Translations under genes and position numbers: made by a program
From: Natronococcus sp. AD-5
Lineage (GTDB): Archaea > Halobacteriota > Halobacteria > Halobacteriales > Natrialbaceae
Assembly (NCBI RefSeq): GCF_030734285.1
Contig: NZ_CP132294.1
Location: 2,046,001 to 2,110,000 of the forward strand
Length of the DNA stretch: 64,000 nucleotides
Direction of reading: 5' to 3'
Part shown: in pieces, positions 35,646 through 45,686 of the stretch
Layout: each line of letters starts with the position of its first letter
Position numbering within the stretch: the first letter of the stretch is position 1
The notes under the pieces: model-generated
Seen by the model: the letters and a program-made list of their open reading frames with translations, nothing else
Databases searched by the model: none
Told to the model about the DNA's origin: nothing

Positions 35646-37043
35646 TCACCGCGAGAAAGACGCAACTACGTCCTCTGGCGTGAACAGCGAAACATCGTCT
35701 CGGTCTGCAGCGGCCTGTTGCAGGTCATCAGAAAACCCAGACCGGCAGAAACAACAGTAGTGATGCTCACGCTCGGTACCTGCCGGCGGCGACCACTGGA
35801 CGTGTGTCGTACTGCGCTCGATATCTGTCAAGTCACCTTCGGTCATCTTTTGGGTGGTGTATTTACATTCACCGGCGACGATCGTACCATCGCTTGCGAG
35901 CCCGACAACATCGAGTTCGTGCTGTTGGTGCCACCAATAGCCAATCCCCTGGTATGTCTTCGGGATTAGCGACGGAAGCGCATTTTGGCAGACCTGTTCG
36001 AACATCGTACCCATGTATTCGGTGAACGTCGGCTCGACTAATTGCTCGTATGCGTCATCATCTAGCTGAGCAAGCTTGCCCTGCTGGCCGTAGACGTATC
36101 GGAACCAGAACCGGAACAACGGCTCTTTCAAACGATATCGACTCTTCCGTGTTGCGTTCGGGTTTGCTGTCACGGGGATGTCACGTTCGACGAGTCGGAG
36201 GCGACGAAGTTTCGAGAGATACGATCCAAGCGAATTCGAGTCAACGCCAGCAAACCCCGCGATTTCGTTGGCTGCACGCTTCCCAGTCGCAATCGCTCGC
36301 AGGATCGTATAGTACGTCTGTGGTTCGCGAATTCCGAACTCCGTACGCAACAGGAACTCCGGTTCGTTGTGGAGGACGCCGTGTTCCGCAAGAATATGGG
36401 AATGGATATTCTCCGCGAGCGATGCGGACGGCGTAAGCGCCTGAAGATAAAACGGTGTCCCGCCAAATACGCCCCATGTTTGGATGACTGAATCGGGATC
36501 ATCATCGGGATAGAACAGCTGTGCATCTGCAAGATCAAGCGGTGGAAGATCGATTGTTCCTGTTTGTCTGCCATACAGTGGGCTTCCCCCACCGAGGACT
36601 TTGTCTTCCATGACGCTGATCGAGGATCCGACAAGCACGAGCGTTATATCCATCTCCTGAAGGTGCATATCCCAAACCCGCTGGATTTTCGAGGGGAGGC
36701 TGTCATCTGATTCGATCAAGTACGGAAACTCATCGAGAATTACGATTGCCTGTTCGCGGCCGAGCGCCCGGAGGAGAGCCTCCCAATCGCGTTGGATGTC
36801 GTCCAAGACCGGGAACGTCTTACTGGCGGTGTCGACGAAATCCGCGAGCTGTACATCCGGCGTTTCTTCGGTCGCCTGCCAGTAGATCGCATTCTCACGC
36901 CCTTGGATTGCTTCACGGACGAGGGCGCTCTTCCCGAGACGGCGGCGGCCGTACACGATAAGTAGCTCTGCTGTATCGCTCTCGAACCGCGAGTTCAGTA
37001 TATTGAGTTCCTCCTCACGATTGACGAAACGTGGATGAGCCAT
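35646..37043 (-). CDS. Archaeal ATPase with DUF234/PD-(D/E)XK-like C-terminus
   Basis: 465-residue STAND/AAA-type ATPase common in archaea. N-terminal ATPase: RFVNREEELNILNSRF, Walker A YGRRRLGKSALV (about 32-43), Walker B AIVILDEFPYL (about 104-114), sensor VLVGSSIS. A winged helix follows (about 240-310, ILRAIATGKRAANEIAGFAG). The C-terminal DUF234-like domain (about 320-465) has HELDVVGLASDGTIVAGECK, matching the D-x(n)-ExK core of PD-(D/E)XK nucleases, so nucleic-acid cleavage is plausible. Physiological role of this family is unsettled; mobile-element or defence links have been proposed. It is single and intact amid pseudogenes. Confidence 0.9.
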   Translation of the reverse strand: MAHPRFVNREEELNILNSRFESDTAELLIVYGRRRLGKSALVREAIQGRENAIYWQATEETPDVQLADFVDTASKTFPVLDDIQRDWEALLRALGREQAIVILDEFPYLIESDDSLPSKIQRVWDMHLQEMDITLVLVGSSISVMEDKVLGGGSPLYGRQTGTIDLPPLDLADAQLFYPDDDPDSVIQTWGVFGGTPFYLQALTPSASLAENIHSHILAEHGVLHNEPEFLLRTEFGIREPQTYYTILRAIATGKRAANEIAGFAGVDSNSLGSYLSKLRRLRLVERDIPVTANPNATRKSRYRLKEPLFRFWFRYVYGQQGKLAQLDDDAYEQLVEPTFTEYMGTMFEQVCQNALPSLIPKTYQGIGYWWHQQHELDVVGLASDGTIVAGECKYTTQKMTEGDLTDIERSTTHVQWSPPAGTEREHHYCCFCRSGFSDDLQQAAADRDDVSLFTPEDVVASFSR

Positions 37044-37170
37044 ACGTTCACTTGGGCCCCCCTGAAGATAATGCTGCCGACTATCTAAATCGTGATTTTA
37101 CTAACCTCGATTTTACTATTTGAGTTGGAGTGAGTTATCCGAGCATAGGTGCGAGCTATCGACCGCGTCC

Positions 37171-37860
37171 TCATACTGCCACCCCATACTCGTCAGCCAG
37201 TTCCTGGAAGTCGTCCTACTCGGGGAGTCGAGCCGTCCGCTGTTCACCGCTGGTGTCGAGATACGTGCAGAGATCATCAGCGAGCCCCTCGACGTCGTAC
37301 TTGACGGCCTGGGCACGGAGCTCGTCACAGTCGATGTCGACGTGGCTGAGCAAGCAGTCTAACTGAGCCCGTGCTCCTGAATCGATCACGAGCATGTGGC
37401 AACACAATATCTCCGGCGAGAGGTCACTCGTCGTTTCCGAATAAAGATAGTATCGGCGATCACGTGCCAAGAGTGGCAAGTCGTATCTTTGGAACTGATT
37501 TGGCCCAGTCGGGGTGAAATCTTCGTCACTGATCTCGGTATCAGTCTGTACAAGGAATTCGTCGAGAGACTCCCATGGAATCGTGTACGTGTCGGTCTGC
37601 TCTTCGACGGTCTGTCGATGAGTGTGATGAGCAAGTTCTCGAGCGAATACGCTCAGTTGTTAGAACCCCTCATTCAGTGCGTATGTGTTGTCGTCTGTCT
37701 GGCAGACGATTCCGCGATGCTGAAGCGGAGCAAGAGCGCGGTGAACGGTACTCCGATGGACGTCGGCGCGGCGCGCGAGATTGGTCACAGTGCGTGGAGT
37801 GTTGAGGTAGTAGCAAACACGGAGTGCCGCCCCTGACAACAGCTCCGGCCAATTGGTCAC
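37171..37860 (-). pseudogene. wHTH regulator with two nonsense codons
   Basis: One frame of 230 codons is broken by a TAA after LNEGF (37660-37662) and by a TAG where relatives would have Trp (37216-37218). It starts MTNWPELLSGAALRVCYYLN and has an HTH (NLARRADVHRSTVHRALAPL), then a helical middle part (ARELAHHTHRQTVEEQTDTY, DEFLVQTDTEISDEDF) and an LLARDRRYYLYSETTSDLSP segment, ending WEDFQELADEYGVAV-like. The family is a haloarchaeal HTH protein of unknown detailed role, possibly the regulator of a nucleotidyltransferase pair. Apart from the two stops the frame is well kept, so the loss is recent. Confidence 0.75.
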
Positions 37861-38109
37861 TACATGAGTGGCAACTCTATGACGACTCTCGAGTGTCCTT
37901 CCCGACTACTCGAAGATTTTGGAGCGAGCGCCCGAGTGTACCGAACATATCACAAGTTTGTACACTGGCGTGTACCAGCGTAACAACTGAGAAAAATGTC
38001 GAGGCCGGGCGACAATCACGGAATGATCGTGACGGGAATGAGGAAACGGACGAAGCTCGACCAGTATTCAAGACGCGTTGAAGCCCAGAGTTCAGAAACG
38101 ATAGTTCAA

Positions 38110-38232
38110 GATCGTAGATAGTCGGTTCGGAATTCAGTGCCTCGACAACCTGCTCGGCTTTGTCCTGATCGAACCGGAGCGCATTTTGTCGACGGTGCCG
38201 GCCTGTTGACGGATTGTTTCTTGGGAACTCAT
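38110..38232 (-). pseudogene. dpsA: DpsA ferritin-like gene, 5' fragment
   Basis: ATG at 38232 begins MSSQETIRQQAGTVDK, then, after a one-base loss in a run of A, the next frame reads ALRFDQDKAEQVVEALNSE. This is the N-terminus of haloarchaeal DpsA, an iron-storing, DNA-protecting dodecamer. Everything after about residue 40, including the helices with the ferroxidase His and Glu residues, is missing. A TATA-like tttaagg lies about 25 bp upstream, so the promoter may survive. Confidence 0.75.
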
Positions 38233-38783
38233 CGCACGGTAGATACCCTTTCGACCCCCTTAAACCTTCAGATTTCGTATATTTTTCGGTGTACCTAGAT
38301 TCGTTTCAGAGATCCATTATTCTCACTCTGAAGACCTGCTCAACAGTTCATCAGTCATATTTCTTACTAGTATTTCACGGAGGTAACAGTGTAACCTTCG
38401 CTGAAATGATGACCCCCGCAGATAGACTAACCCTGTAGGAAGACGATAGGCAAAGCTCAGGACCGTTACAGCGTCGAAAGGGAGAAACCCCTTAGCAGTT
38501 CTTTCCTTTCGGCCAAAGTACAATAAGCTTTGTCCCGAGACCAGCGGCAGCACTGTCTCGCTCAGTGCTGCTCGAGCGGTTCACTCGGGCGAGCGCTATT
38601 GACTTTGGCACGACGGTACCGACCGTCAACGCTCAATCCGGACACATGAATGTTCACCGACCCACTAAGAGCAGCGGACGACCGGAACGTTGGACAGCAG
38701 AACAGCATCAGTGATCCGAGCGAGGAGCGGACCTTCACGTCGATCATCCAACCTCAAAACGGAGATCAGCGAGGCCAGCAATA
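38233..38783. other. Gene-free region
   Basis: No supported gene. The part next to 38232 holds the surviving dpsA-type promoter. The rest has no recognisable repeat. Confidence 0.5.
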
Positions 38784-39293
38784 ATGTTTCTCGAGGCTAC
38801 CCCCGCGCAACTCCCTGTCGGAACGCAAGGCACCACTCACTGCCAGTGGTGTGATCACGAGTTCGACGAAGGCGACACCATCATTATCTTGTTCTCCCAG
38901 TCAGCCGGCACCGATCACTGGGTGGTCCACCGAACCTACTGCACAGCATGCAATCCCTCGACGATCGCCCGCCCGGTACTTGACTGTGCGAAACTGCTCG
39001 CCCGGTGCCGACTTGGCACCCATGCTGACCTCGCAACGCAGCCACCCGAGCTGGTCGTCCTCGAGCCCGAATTGATCGACTCGAGCGAACCCGCCGAGAA
39101 CCCATCCGCTCTCGAGACCGACGAGAAGACAGACCCAGACACGAGCGCGCAGCCTCCGTCTCCAAGTTCGAATGAAGTTGAGATCGAGACACTCCCACCG
39201 AGTCTCAGCGCCCTGGCTACTCACCGCCACCCGGTGGCTGACTCCAGCGTTCGATCCGAGGAGCAACCCGTCCCAGACGGCGGTGCCGAATAG
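38784..39293 (+). CDS. Hypothetical protein with a two-CxxC zinc motif
   Basis: 169 residues. The N-terminal 70 contain CQWCDHEFDEGDTIIILFSQ and then RTYCTACNP, a pair of CxxC motifs about 35 residues apart that could hold one zinc ion, with a conserved His (VVHRTYC). The C-terminal 90 residues are rich in Pro, Ser, Glu and Thr and look disordered. It probably belongs to a haloarchaeal hypothetical family. It may bind nucleic acid or protein; there is no direct support for either. The frame is clean and starts after a short leader. Confidence 0.6.
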   Translation: MFLEATPAQLPVGTQGTTHCQWCDHEFDEGDTIIILFSQSAGTDHWVVHRTYCTACNPSTIARPVLDCAKLLARCRLGTHADLATQPPELVVLEPELIDSSEPAENPSALETDEKTDPDTSAQPPSPSSNEVEIETLPPSLSALATHRHPVADSSVRSEEQPVPDGGAE

Positions 39294-39479
39294 CCCTGGC
39301 TCCTCCTCGATGTCGGATACCTCGCCTGCAGCCCACGAGTGTGTATGGAACTCAGAGAGACGACGTGGGCCCGTCACTTCAATCCGAAAAGCGGCTAGAG
39401 TCGGTTGGCTGCGGGATTTCTGGTTGTTGCTGCGCTTTACCATCGCAGATAGCGGCTGCTGGCACTCACGATTCTGTTC

Positions 39480-39891
39480 TTGGCGATCAATTCAGTACTG
39501 TTTCGCGAGCCGTCTGAAAACTCAGATGATTGGATGTATAAAGTCGTACGAGCCGAAGAACGCTGGATAACTGACGGAAAGCGTCTTATCGGCCTGGCCT
39601 ATCCACAGATTCTGAACCCAGTGAGTCTCTCGATCGGGCTCTACCTGACGCAGGCATCTACCGAATTTAGTATGAGGGCGGCGTGCCACCACTGACGTAT
39701 ATTGGCGAGACGAACGCGTTACACGGAGACTGCGACAACACGAAAAAACGTTCGGCAGTGAAGCACTATTTTCAGTAGCCATTCCGGATGGAATGGACGC
39801 GAAACACAAGCGAACCGAAGTTGAGACAGACCTGATTGGTGCGCACTATCTCGTAACGCAGCGATCACCGACAGCCCAGTTCAGGAACTGA
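39480..39891 (+). pseudogene. GIY-YIG-like nuclease domain gene, broken
   Basis: Two frames must be joined: one has YEGGVPPLTYIGETNAL, the next RRLRQHEKTFGSEALFSVAI then AKHKRTEVETDLIGAHYLVT and ends AQFRN before TGA at 39889-39891. TYIGETNALRRRLRQHE matches the GIY-YIG nuclease core (YIGxT..xxRxxxH). The conserved Glu is in the ETDLI helix. An upstream third frame with WITDGKRLIGLAYPQI may belong to its N-terminus. One or two frameshifts make it inactive. Confidence 0.6.
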
Positions 39892-40001
39892 GTTAGTGGT
39901 GGGTCTGCCGGCAGATTTGAACAAGGCCAGGCGCGCTCAGGGAGGCGAGTACGCCTGAACGTAGTTTGAGTCCGCCCCGGGCTCAGACGGTCAATACAGC
40001 A

Positions 40002-43000
40002 TCAGGAGTACGGCTCCACAAGATCTTCGACGGAATACAACTCTCCGTTCTTCATGGTCATCCTCACTTGCATCGCATTCCTGATGTCCTCCAACGGATT
40101 CCCTTCAACGAAGGCCATGTCCGCGAGCTTCCCTGATTCGAGCGTTCCTAATTCATCTTCGACCCCAAGCCGTTCAGCTGGGGCCCGAGTGGCCGTCATG
40201 AGTGCCTCGTAAGGAGAGAATGCGTATGCTTCCAGGGCGCGCATGTTCGCATGCATACCCAATCCGAAATAGTCCAGTGGGGCGTCGGTACCGGTGAGGA
40301 TCACACCGCCACGGTCGAAGATGTCTTTGAAGGTGTTTGCGTGCCTACATGTCCCCGTTTTGCAATCCGGGTCGGATGGATATTCGTCGTTGTCCCCGAC
40401 CGCACCGAAGCCAGAGTCACTAAGCAATGTATCGCGATCCCAGGGCGGGAATAGCTGCGTTCGAGGGTCACCCTGGACCTCGCTGGCGAGGATGAAGTCG
40501 GAAGTGAAGAACGTCGTTGTCACTGAGCGTTGCCCCTGGGCGTAAAGCTTGACGATATCCTCGTACGTTTGACTCGTCACTGACTCCGTTCGTGCGTACC
40601 CGAGACGCTGCGTCGCAGACAGATGCGTCGTCCCATCCTGGCCGACGAACCCCCCTGGTGCAAGGTAGTGGGATTTCGTGGGCACCCCAACCTCTTCGTG
40701 ATTAATGTCCGTCACTCGGGCCATACGTTTGGCATTCAAGCGGACGTACGTTTTCCCCATGTCGTAGTCGAGCTCGATTGCGCGCGACATTTCCAGCGGT
40801 ATCCGATCGAGACTCCTCGTGGGCCGACCAATGAAACCGTAGTACACGCGTGAGCCGTCGATTGGCTCACCCATCGCGAAGAAGCGTGGCCCGACGCGAT
40901 TACCGGACTTCAGTGCTTCGCGGTCTTCGAGGGCGCGATAGACCCGGTCACCGACGGATACAGTCGAGGTAACCCCATATGCGAGATTGATGCGTCCCTG
41001 GCGACCACCGAAGAACCGTTCATCGTATGTGTAGTGCACGTGAGAGTCGATCAGCCCGGGAATAACCGTTAGGTCGGATGCGTCCACGTATTTCCCACTC
41101 GGCGGTTCGCTATCCGGGATTACGTTCTTGATACGGTTATTTACGACCTCGATGGTGACATCTTCGTGGACTTCGGAGCTCGTGCCGTCCCACATCTGTC
41201 CAACGTAGATGACGGTACGACCCGATGGTCGATCCGGCTGGTAGGTGAGGTTAACGGGTACTTCCTGCGTTTCGCTTCCGTCACGTCTGACTTTTTTCAG
41301 CTGACCATTGTTCAGGTAGAGCAACCACTCCGAATCACCGCTCCACGTCGGGGAATCGGTAGCCTCATCCGTGATTTCCGTGGCTGGGCCGTCCGGTTCC
41401 CCACTTTCGGTGATCGGCATGACACGGAGGGTACTTTCGACCACGAACGCCATCCAGTTGCCGTCCGGGGACCATACGGGACCGTCCACGCCTCTCGTCG
41501 ACAGGGAATCGAACTGCTCGCCCGGTGGATAGTAGTGCTCTTCACCGGAGTTGACATCCACAGTCAAGATTTGACTGGTACCAGAACGGAAACGGTCCGA
41601 GTAGGTATAGACAGCTGCCAGCGCTATTGTGCTGCCATCTGCGGACCACGTCGGCTGGCCCGGGAGAAATAGTGGCCCTTTGACCTGGCGAATTTTACCA
41701 GTGTCCACGCCATCTTCACTGACGTCTACCTCGACTGTGTAGGTGGCTCTATCCTGATCCTGAAACGCTATTTTCGAACCATCGGGTGACCACGCTGCAG
41801 ACACGGTAGCTTCCTCGTCTCTTGAAGTGACCTGCCAATCCTCACCAGTCTCCATATCGTGAATATACAGGTCCTGGGTGCCCTCTTTGTCGGACGAGTA
41901 GGCCAGGTACCGGTCGTCGGGGGACCACGCTGGATCTACCTGATAGGCCGAATCGTCCGTAATACGGCGGGGAGGCTGTCCAATACACATCACCCAGAGG
42001 TCGTTGAGGGCGACAAACGCCACGCGCTCGCCGTCGGAACTGAGGGTTGGCGACTCGATGCCCTGGACCTCACGTGCGCCGCGATCGTCTTCGAAGTACG
42101 ATTTGCGCTCGTAATCGAGTCCGGGGAGGTGAAACGTGGCCGAGAAGGAAATGTCAGACGTTTCGCCAGACGGCAGGTCGACGATACGTATATTGCCGTC
42201 AGCGCTATACAAGAGTTCCTCTGTCGACAGCCAGTCGGGGGTGAATATGAACACGTCCTCCCCGTCCGTGACCTGTTCTCCGGATACCATCAGATCGACT
42301 TGACCTTCCCCCTGGTCTTCGGGACTTTCGCGAACGTATGCGACATCCTCTCCCTCGGGGGACCAGGATGGCGAGTGGAGAGTGTGCTCCGGATCGGCAG
42401 TGACGAGTGTTCGCGTCTCCCCATTTTGATCGACCGCCTTGATCCTATCAACAGGATTATCGGAATTGTCCTCGACAGGCTCACTGACGTACGCAATCTC
42501 GGACCCGTCTGGAGACCAAGTCGGTTCGTAATTTTCGCCAGCAGAGTCAGTCCATTGCTGTAACTCGCCGGATTCAACGTCGAGCGTCCAGATATCGTAC
42601 TCTTCTCCTCGATCGGACGAGAATGCAATCTGAGTCCCGTCAGGCGACCATTTTGGCTCTCGATCGTCCCAAAAGTCGTCTGTCAACTGCCGAATATCAC
42701 TGCCGTCAGGAGCCATCGTCCAGATATCATAGTTGCCATCTGCATATCCTTGGAACGCTATACGGTTCCCGTCGGGAGCATAGTCGGGGCGAGCAGGTTC
42801 TAAGGTGACGTCAGTTAGTGGTTCTGCCTGGCCCCCGTTTCGTGGAAGTTGGAACAAGACCCCGTGGAGATCCATCACGATCGACTCGCCATCGGGTGAT
42901 GCCGTCGGTGCAACGTTCGTGCCCTTCGTTACAGTCACGTTTGCCCCTTCGATGCTGACTCGATCCACGTCATCATCGTCACGGTTACTTGCCTCAACAG

Positions 43001-43118
43001 CTCCGACGCCGAGCATGGCGGCGCCAGTGACTGCACCGCCTGCCTTGAGGACGTCTCGCCGCGGCGCCTTCGGTGAGAACTTCTTTTCACTCGATGATAT
43101 CTTGTTATCGTTTACCAT
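40002..43118 (-). CDS. Exported TolB-type beta-propeller/amidohydrolase fusion
   Basis: About 1,038 residues from ATG 43118. A Tat signal (APRRDVLKAGGAVTGAAMLG) is followed by about 600 residues of PD40/WD-like repeats, each with a W-SPDG-x-IAF strand (examples EPKWSPDGTQIAFSSDRG, SPSWSPEGEDVAYV, DPAWSPDDRYLAYSSD). Residues about 650-1040 form an amidohydrolase domain: VIPGLIDSHVHYTYDERFFG with the HxH metal motif, and ILTGTDAPLDYFGLGMHANM with the late Asp, ending with LGTLESGKLADMAFVEGNPL. Bacterial and archaeal relatives have the same fusion. Expected to act outside the cell on an amide or peptide; substrate unknown. The lysine metal ligand position is not certain from inspection. Confidence 0.9.
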   Translation of the reverse strand: MVNDNKISSSEKKFSPKAPRRDVLKAGGAVTGAAMLGVGAVEASNRDDDDVDRVSIEGANVTVTKGTNVAPTASPDGESIVMDLHGVLFQLPRNGGQAEPLTDVTLEPARPDYAPDGNRIAFQGYADGNYDIWTMAPDGSDIRQLTDDFWDDREPKWSPDGTQIAFSSDRGEEYDIWTLDVESGELQQWTDSAGENYEPTWSPDGSEIAYVSEPVEDNSDNPVDRIKAVDQNGETRTLVTADPEHTLHSPSWSPEGEDVAYVRESPEDQGEGQVDLMVSGEQVTDGEDVFIFTPDWLSTEELLYSADGNIRIVDLPSGETSDISFSATFHLPGLDYERKSYFEDDRGAREVQGIESPTLSSDGERVAFVALNDLWVMCIGQPPRRITDDSAYQVDPAWSPDDRYLAYSSDKEGTQDLYIHDMETGEDWQVTSRDEEATVSAAWSPDGSKIAFQDQDRATYTVEVDVSEDGVDTGKIRQVKGPLFLPGQPTWSADGSTIALAAVYTYSDRFRSGTSQILTVDVNSGEEHYYPPGEQFDSLSTRGVDGPVWSPDGNWMAFVVESTLRVMPITESGEPDGPATEITDEATDSPTWSGDSEWLLYLNNGQLKKVRRDGSETQEVPVNLTYQPDRPSGRTVIYVGQMWDGTSSEVHEDVTIEVVNNRIKNVIPDSEPPSGKYVDASDLTVIPGLIDSHVHYTYDERFFGGRQGRINLAYGVTSTVSVGDRVYRALEDREALKSGNRVGPRFFAMGEPIDGSRVYYGFIGRPTRSLDRIPLEMSRAIELDYDMGKTYVRLNAKRMARVTDINHEEVGVPTKSHYLAPGGFVGQDGTTHLSATQRLGYARTESVTSQTYEDIVKLYAQGQRSVTTTFFTSDFILASEVQGDPRTQLFPPWDRDTLLSDSGFGAVGDNDEYPSDPDCKTGTCRHANTFKDIFDRGGVILTGTDAPLDYFGLGMHANMRALEAYAFSPYEALMTATRAPAERLGVEDELGTLESGKLADMAFVEGNPLEDIRNAMQVRMTMKNGELYSVEDLVEPYS

Positions 43119-43258
43119 ATGGTAGAAACATGATATAAACATTAAAATTTTTCGTCCTTATTCCTTCAGTGAGAAATCACGTCGGTCGAGGTATAACGCC
43201 GGGCCGAATTTGACTGTGACATCGAGAATTTCAGCAGCGACGAAGCGAGTGGACGCTC

Positions 43259-43845
43259 TCACAACACCATCAAAACACTAGAACCCGACACTGTATGGCG
43301 ATTCACCAGATCCTCTCGGCCGACGGACATGAGGACGGCCGGAAGGATGAACACCGGGGTGACGATGAGGAAGGGACCGACCGCCAACCGCCTCACACCG
43401 GGGATACGCCAGAGGACGATCCCGACGATGCTCGCCATAAACAGGTAATCCCGACGAAGTAGACGAAGCCCATCTCGATGTGCAGCGATTGGGGCAGCAC
43501 CCACATCACGACGTTATCGACCGATGCCAACGCGACCAACGCGGTGAGCAGACCGTACGCTGTGCGGCCAAAGAGGCCGAACGCGAGATCGAACCGCGTG
43601 CTAGCCGCGACCAACACGCGGAACATCAACGCGTACGCGACGGCGTGGATCATGTCCACGATCAGGACCGTGAACGTCCATCCGTCGAAGCCGATCCCCG
43701 ACATCACCGAATACGCGTTCAATCCGATCACGATGAGGACGAGATCATCGTCGTCACCATCGTACTTCTTTTCCAAGACCAGACCGTCGACACTCGAGAT
43801 CGTACCGGGAGGGATGGCCGATGGGACGTTCACAGATCCGATGTC
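43259..43845 (-). pseudogene. Multi-span membrane protein gene, frameshifted
   Basis: Two frames fit together. The first has LVLIVIGLNAYSVMSGIGFD, TFTVLIVDMIHAVAYALMFR and FGRTAYGLLTALVALASVDN. The second, after a shift near 43430-43450, has FMASIVGIVLWRIPGVRRLA and VGPFLIVTPVFILPAVLMSV to a stop at 43259. Five or six membrane spans would result. The start is lost in the decayed sequence before the HAD gene. The family is not recognised. Confidence 0.5.
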
Positions 43846-43894
43846 GGAATGATTGTTCCACTCCAGAAGGACCGAAGTGGATCGCTCTGAGAAA

Positions 43895-44578
43895 TCAGAC
43901 TCCGAGCGTATCGGCCAGTTCGTAGAACGTTTCGATGATGAAATCCGGTTCGGGACCGAACGGTTCCCATGGCGTCGATTTACGATCCACCCAGGCGGCC
44001 TGCATTCCAGCGTGTTGAGCGCCCATGACATCGAACCAACCCGCAGTCACATGGACGATCTCGTCGATCGGCGTCCCAGTGCGTGCAGCGGCGTGTCGGT
44101 AGATCTCAGCGGCTGGTTTGAATGTCCGGACCTCATCAGCGCTGATTGTATCCTCAAGAATATCTCCGATGTCGGCGTGTTCGACCATCGAATTGAGCAT
44201 CTCGGGGTTACCATTCGAAACGACGTAGCAGTCGTACCCACCGTCACGGAGCCGCTCGATTCCGTTGCGGACGTCGTCGAAGACATCGAGCTCGTGGTAC
44301 ACAGCGAGAATCTCATCCCGCTCCCCGGTGGTGATGTCGGCACCATAGACATCGAGCGCGTACTGGAGCGCATCCCGGTTCATTTCGTAGAACGGTTGAT
44401 ACGCATCGATAGCATTAGCGACAAACGTATACTCGAGTGAACGGACCCGCCAGAGCTTCGATACCGGCTGCGGACCGTCGACTCGTTCGGCGAGTGCCTT
44501 CTCGGCGGCGTCTACGTCGACGAGTGTACTATACGAATCGAAGGTAACCGTCGACACCTGCCCAGGATCGAATGCCAT
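43895..44578 (-). CDS. HAD superfamily hydrolase, haloacid dehalogenase type II-like
   Basis: 227 residues from the ATG at 44578; a longer in-frame start exists at 44626. Motif I is VTFDSYSTLVD with the nucleophile Asp (about residue 14), motif II VVSNGNPEML with Ser (about 118), motif III KPAAEIYRHA with Lys, and motif IV TAGWFDVMGAQHAGMQAAWV. The cap helices RVRSLEYTF and the DSYSTLVD signature are those of type II L-2-haloacid dehalogenases, which release halide from 2-haloacids. Given the hydrolase-rich context it might instead be a phosphatase. The start of the mRNA is close to the ATG. Confidence 0.88.
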   Translation of the reverse strand: MAFDPGQVSTVTFDSYSTLVDVDAAEKALAERVDGPQPVSKLWRVRSLEYTFVANAIDAYQPFYEMNRDALQYALDVYGADITTGERDEILAVYHELDVFDDVRNGIERLRDGGYDCYVVSNGNPEMLNSMVEHADIGDILEDTISADEVRTFKPAAEIYRHAAARTGTPIDEIVHVTAGWFDVMGAQHAGMQAAWVDRKSTPWEPFGPEPDFIIETFYELADTLGV

Positions 44579-44818
44579 ATTGTATCTTATATGGGGTCTG
44601 TAGCATAATAATCCGGGAAGAGACATTGTTCAATTGATATTCGACGGGTACCTGTACCCGAGATGGGGACTTGGTCCGAGGGGTGAATCCAACAAGAGAC
44701 GGTCCGACCGGCCCGCGCAGTCCAACGAATTGACATGGACAACGAGTTCTCGAATGCGGCGAACTTGTCATGAAATCGGCGGCACGAAACATCGAACGCG
44801 CTATTGAGGGCTGTAACC

Positions 44819-44983
44819 GATCTAGAGGCACGCGTGGAGAAACTCGAGCAGGAGAACGAGAAGCTCCGAAGTGTGTTCTATGATCCCCACGAGAATTACG
44901 ACACACTTGATGAATGGGTTGAAGCGATCCGTGACAATGTCGTCGTACTCCAGGAGAAGTGGCAGAAAGAAGACCAAGAGTAA
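44819..44983 (+). pseudogene. wHTH-coiled-coil relic, copy A
   Basis: Fifty-four codons plus stop. The frame reads DLEARVEKLEQENEKLRSVF then YDPHENYDTLDEWVEAIRDN and ends KWQKEDQE. The same sequence occurs at 49889-50053 with about four amino acid changes. It lacks the DNA-binding half and has no start. It belongs to the paralogue family of the regulator at 6469-6945. Confidence 0.7.
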
Positions 44984-44998
44984 AATGTGGGTTTCGGC

Positions 44999-45148
44999 TC
45001 ACTGCTCGCCAGTCACAGCGATGTCATAGTCATCGATCACCTCGGGCCTGCTATGGGATGCGATTTCAAAGCACCACGTCACGCCAGCGGCGAGGTCAGG
45101 TGTCAGGTCGCGGATATTATTCAACTTGTCGCCGTCTTCGTTGTAGAG
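44999..45148 (-). pseudogene. FxLYD-type domain C-terminal relic, copy A
   Basis: Frame reads LSLYNEDGDKLNNIRDLTPD, then FEIASHSRPEVIDDYDIAVT and ends GEQ. This has the LYDEDG, LAAG..W.F and YDIAV marks of haloarchaeal FxLYD domains, which are parts of exported lipoproteins. The upstream part of that gene is replaced by unrelated sequence. The counterpart in copy A' lies at 50069-50226. Confidence 0.55.
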
Positions 45149-45553
45149 CGAGAGTTACTCCGCGTTCGAAAGATCTCGGAGGTATACGAGCAGAAGCGGG
45201 GGTCCGGCTTCCGACTGGGTCGCTCACCCGAGCAGCACTTACTGCCGGCAAGCTGACGACGATCGGCGGGATCCTCATCAGCGGGGTTCGCGAAGCAACA
45301 GGCGCGATCAAAACCGCCTACACTGAGGGTGGCATAGACAAACGACGAACTGCTCGAGGATTTTTACATCGCCTTGGCCGTGTTCATCAGGGAGTTAGTA
45401 CTAATGCTGACGCCGGTTTCGGCGAACTTCGCGTTTCAGGCGACCGGGCATTTGCATAGCCGGCTTCTGTGGCACCGGTTCAAGGAGTACCAGTCGGCCT
45501 ACCGCATCCTGCTACATCACCTCTACTACTTTTCAACGGGATTCCCAGCCTAG
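45149..45553 (+). pseudogene. Unknown haloarchaeal gene fragment, copy A
   Basis: Joined frames read LLRVRKISEVYEQ, then LTAGKLTTIGGILIS, AIKTAYTEGG and, further on, FIRELVLMLTPVSANFAFQA and HRFKEYQSAYRILLHHLYYF before TAG at 45551-45553. Small frameshifts divide it. The copy at 50227-50448 keeps the first half. No family is recognised; the last third is fairly hydrophobic. Confidence 0.45.
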
Positions 45554-45686
45554 CGCTGCACACGCTAAGAGACGCCCGTGATCACGTTACTGACTTCGTC
45601 GATTCGGTCGTCTTCCTAATCGAGACCTCCTGGGAGGTGTTCGACGAGCCTGCGGCGCTCGGTGACCTCTCCCCGAGCGATTTCTT

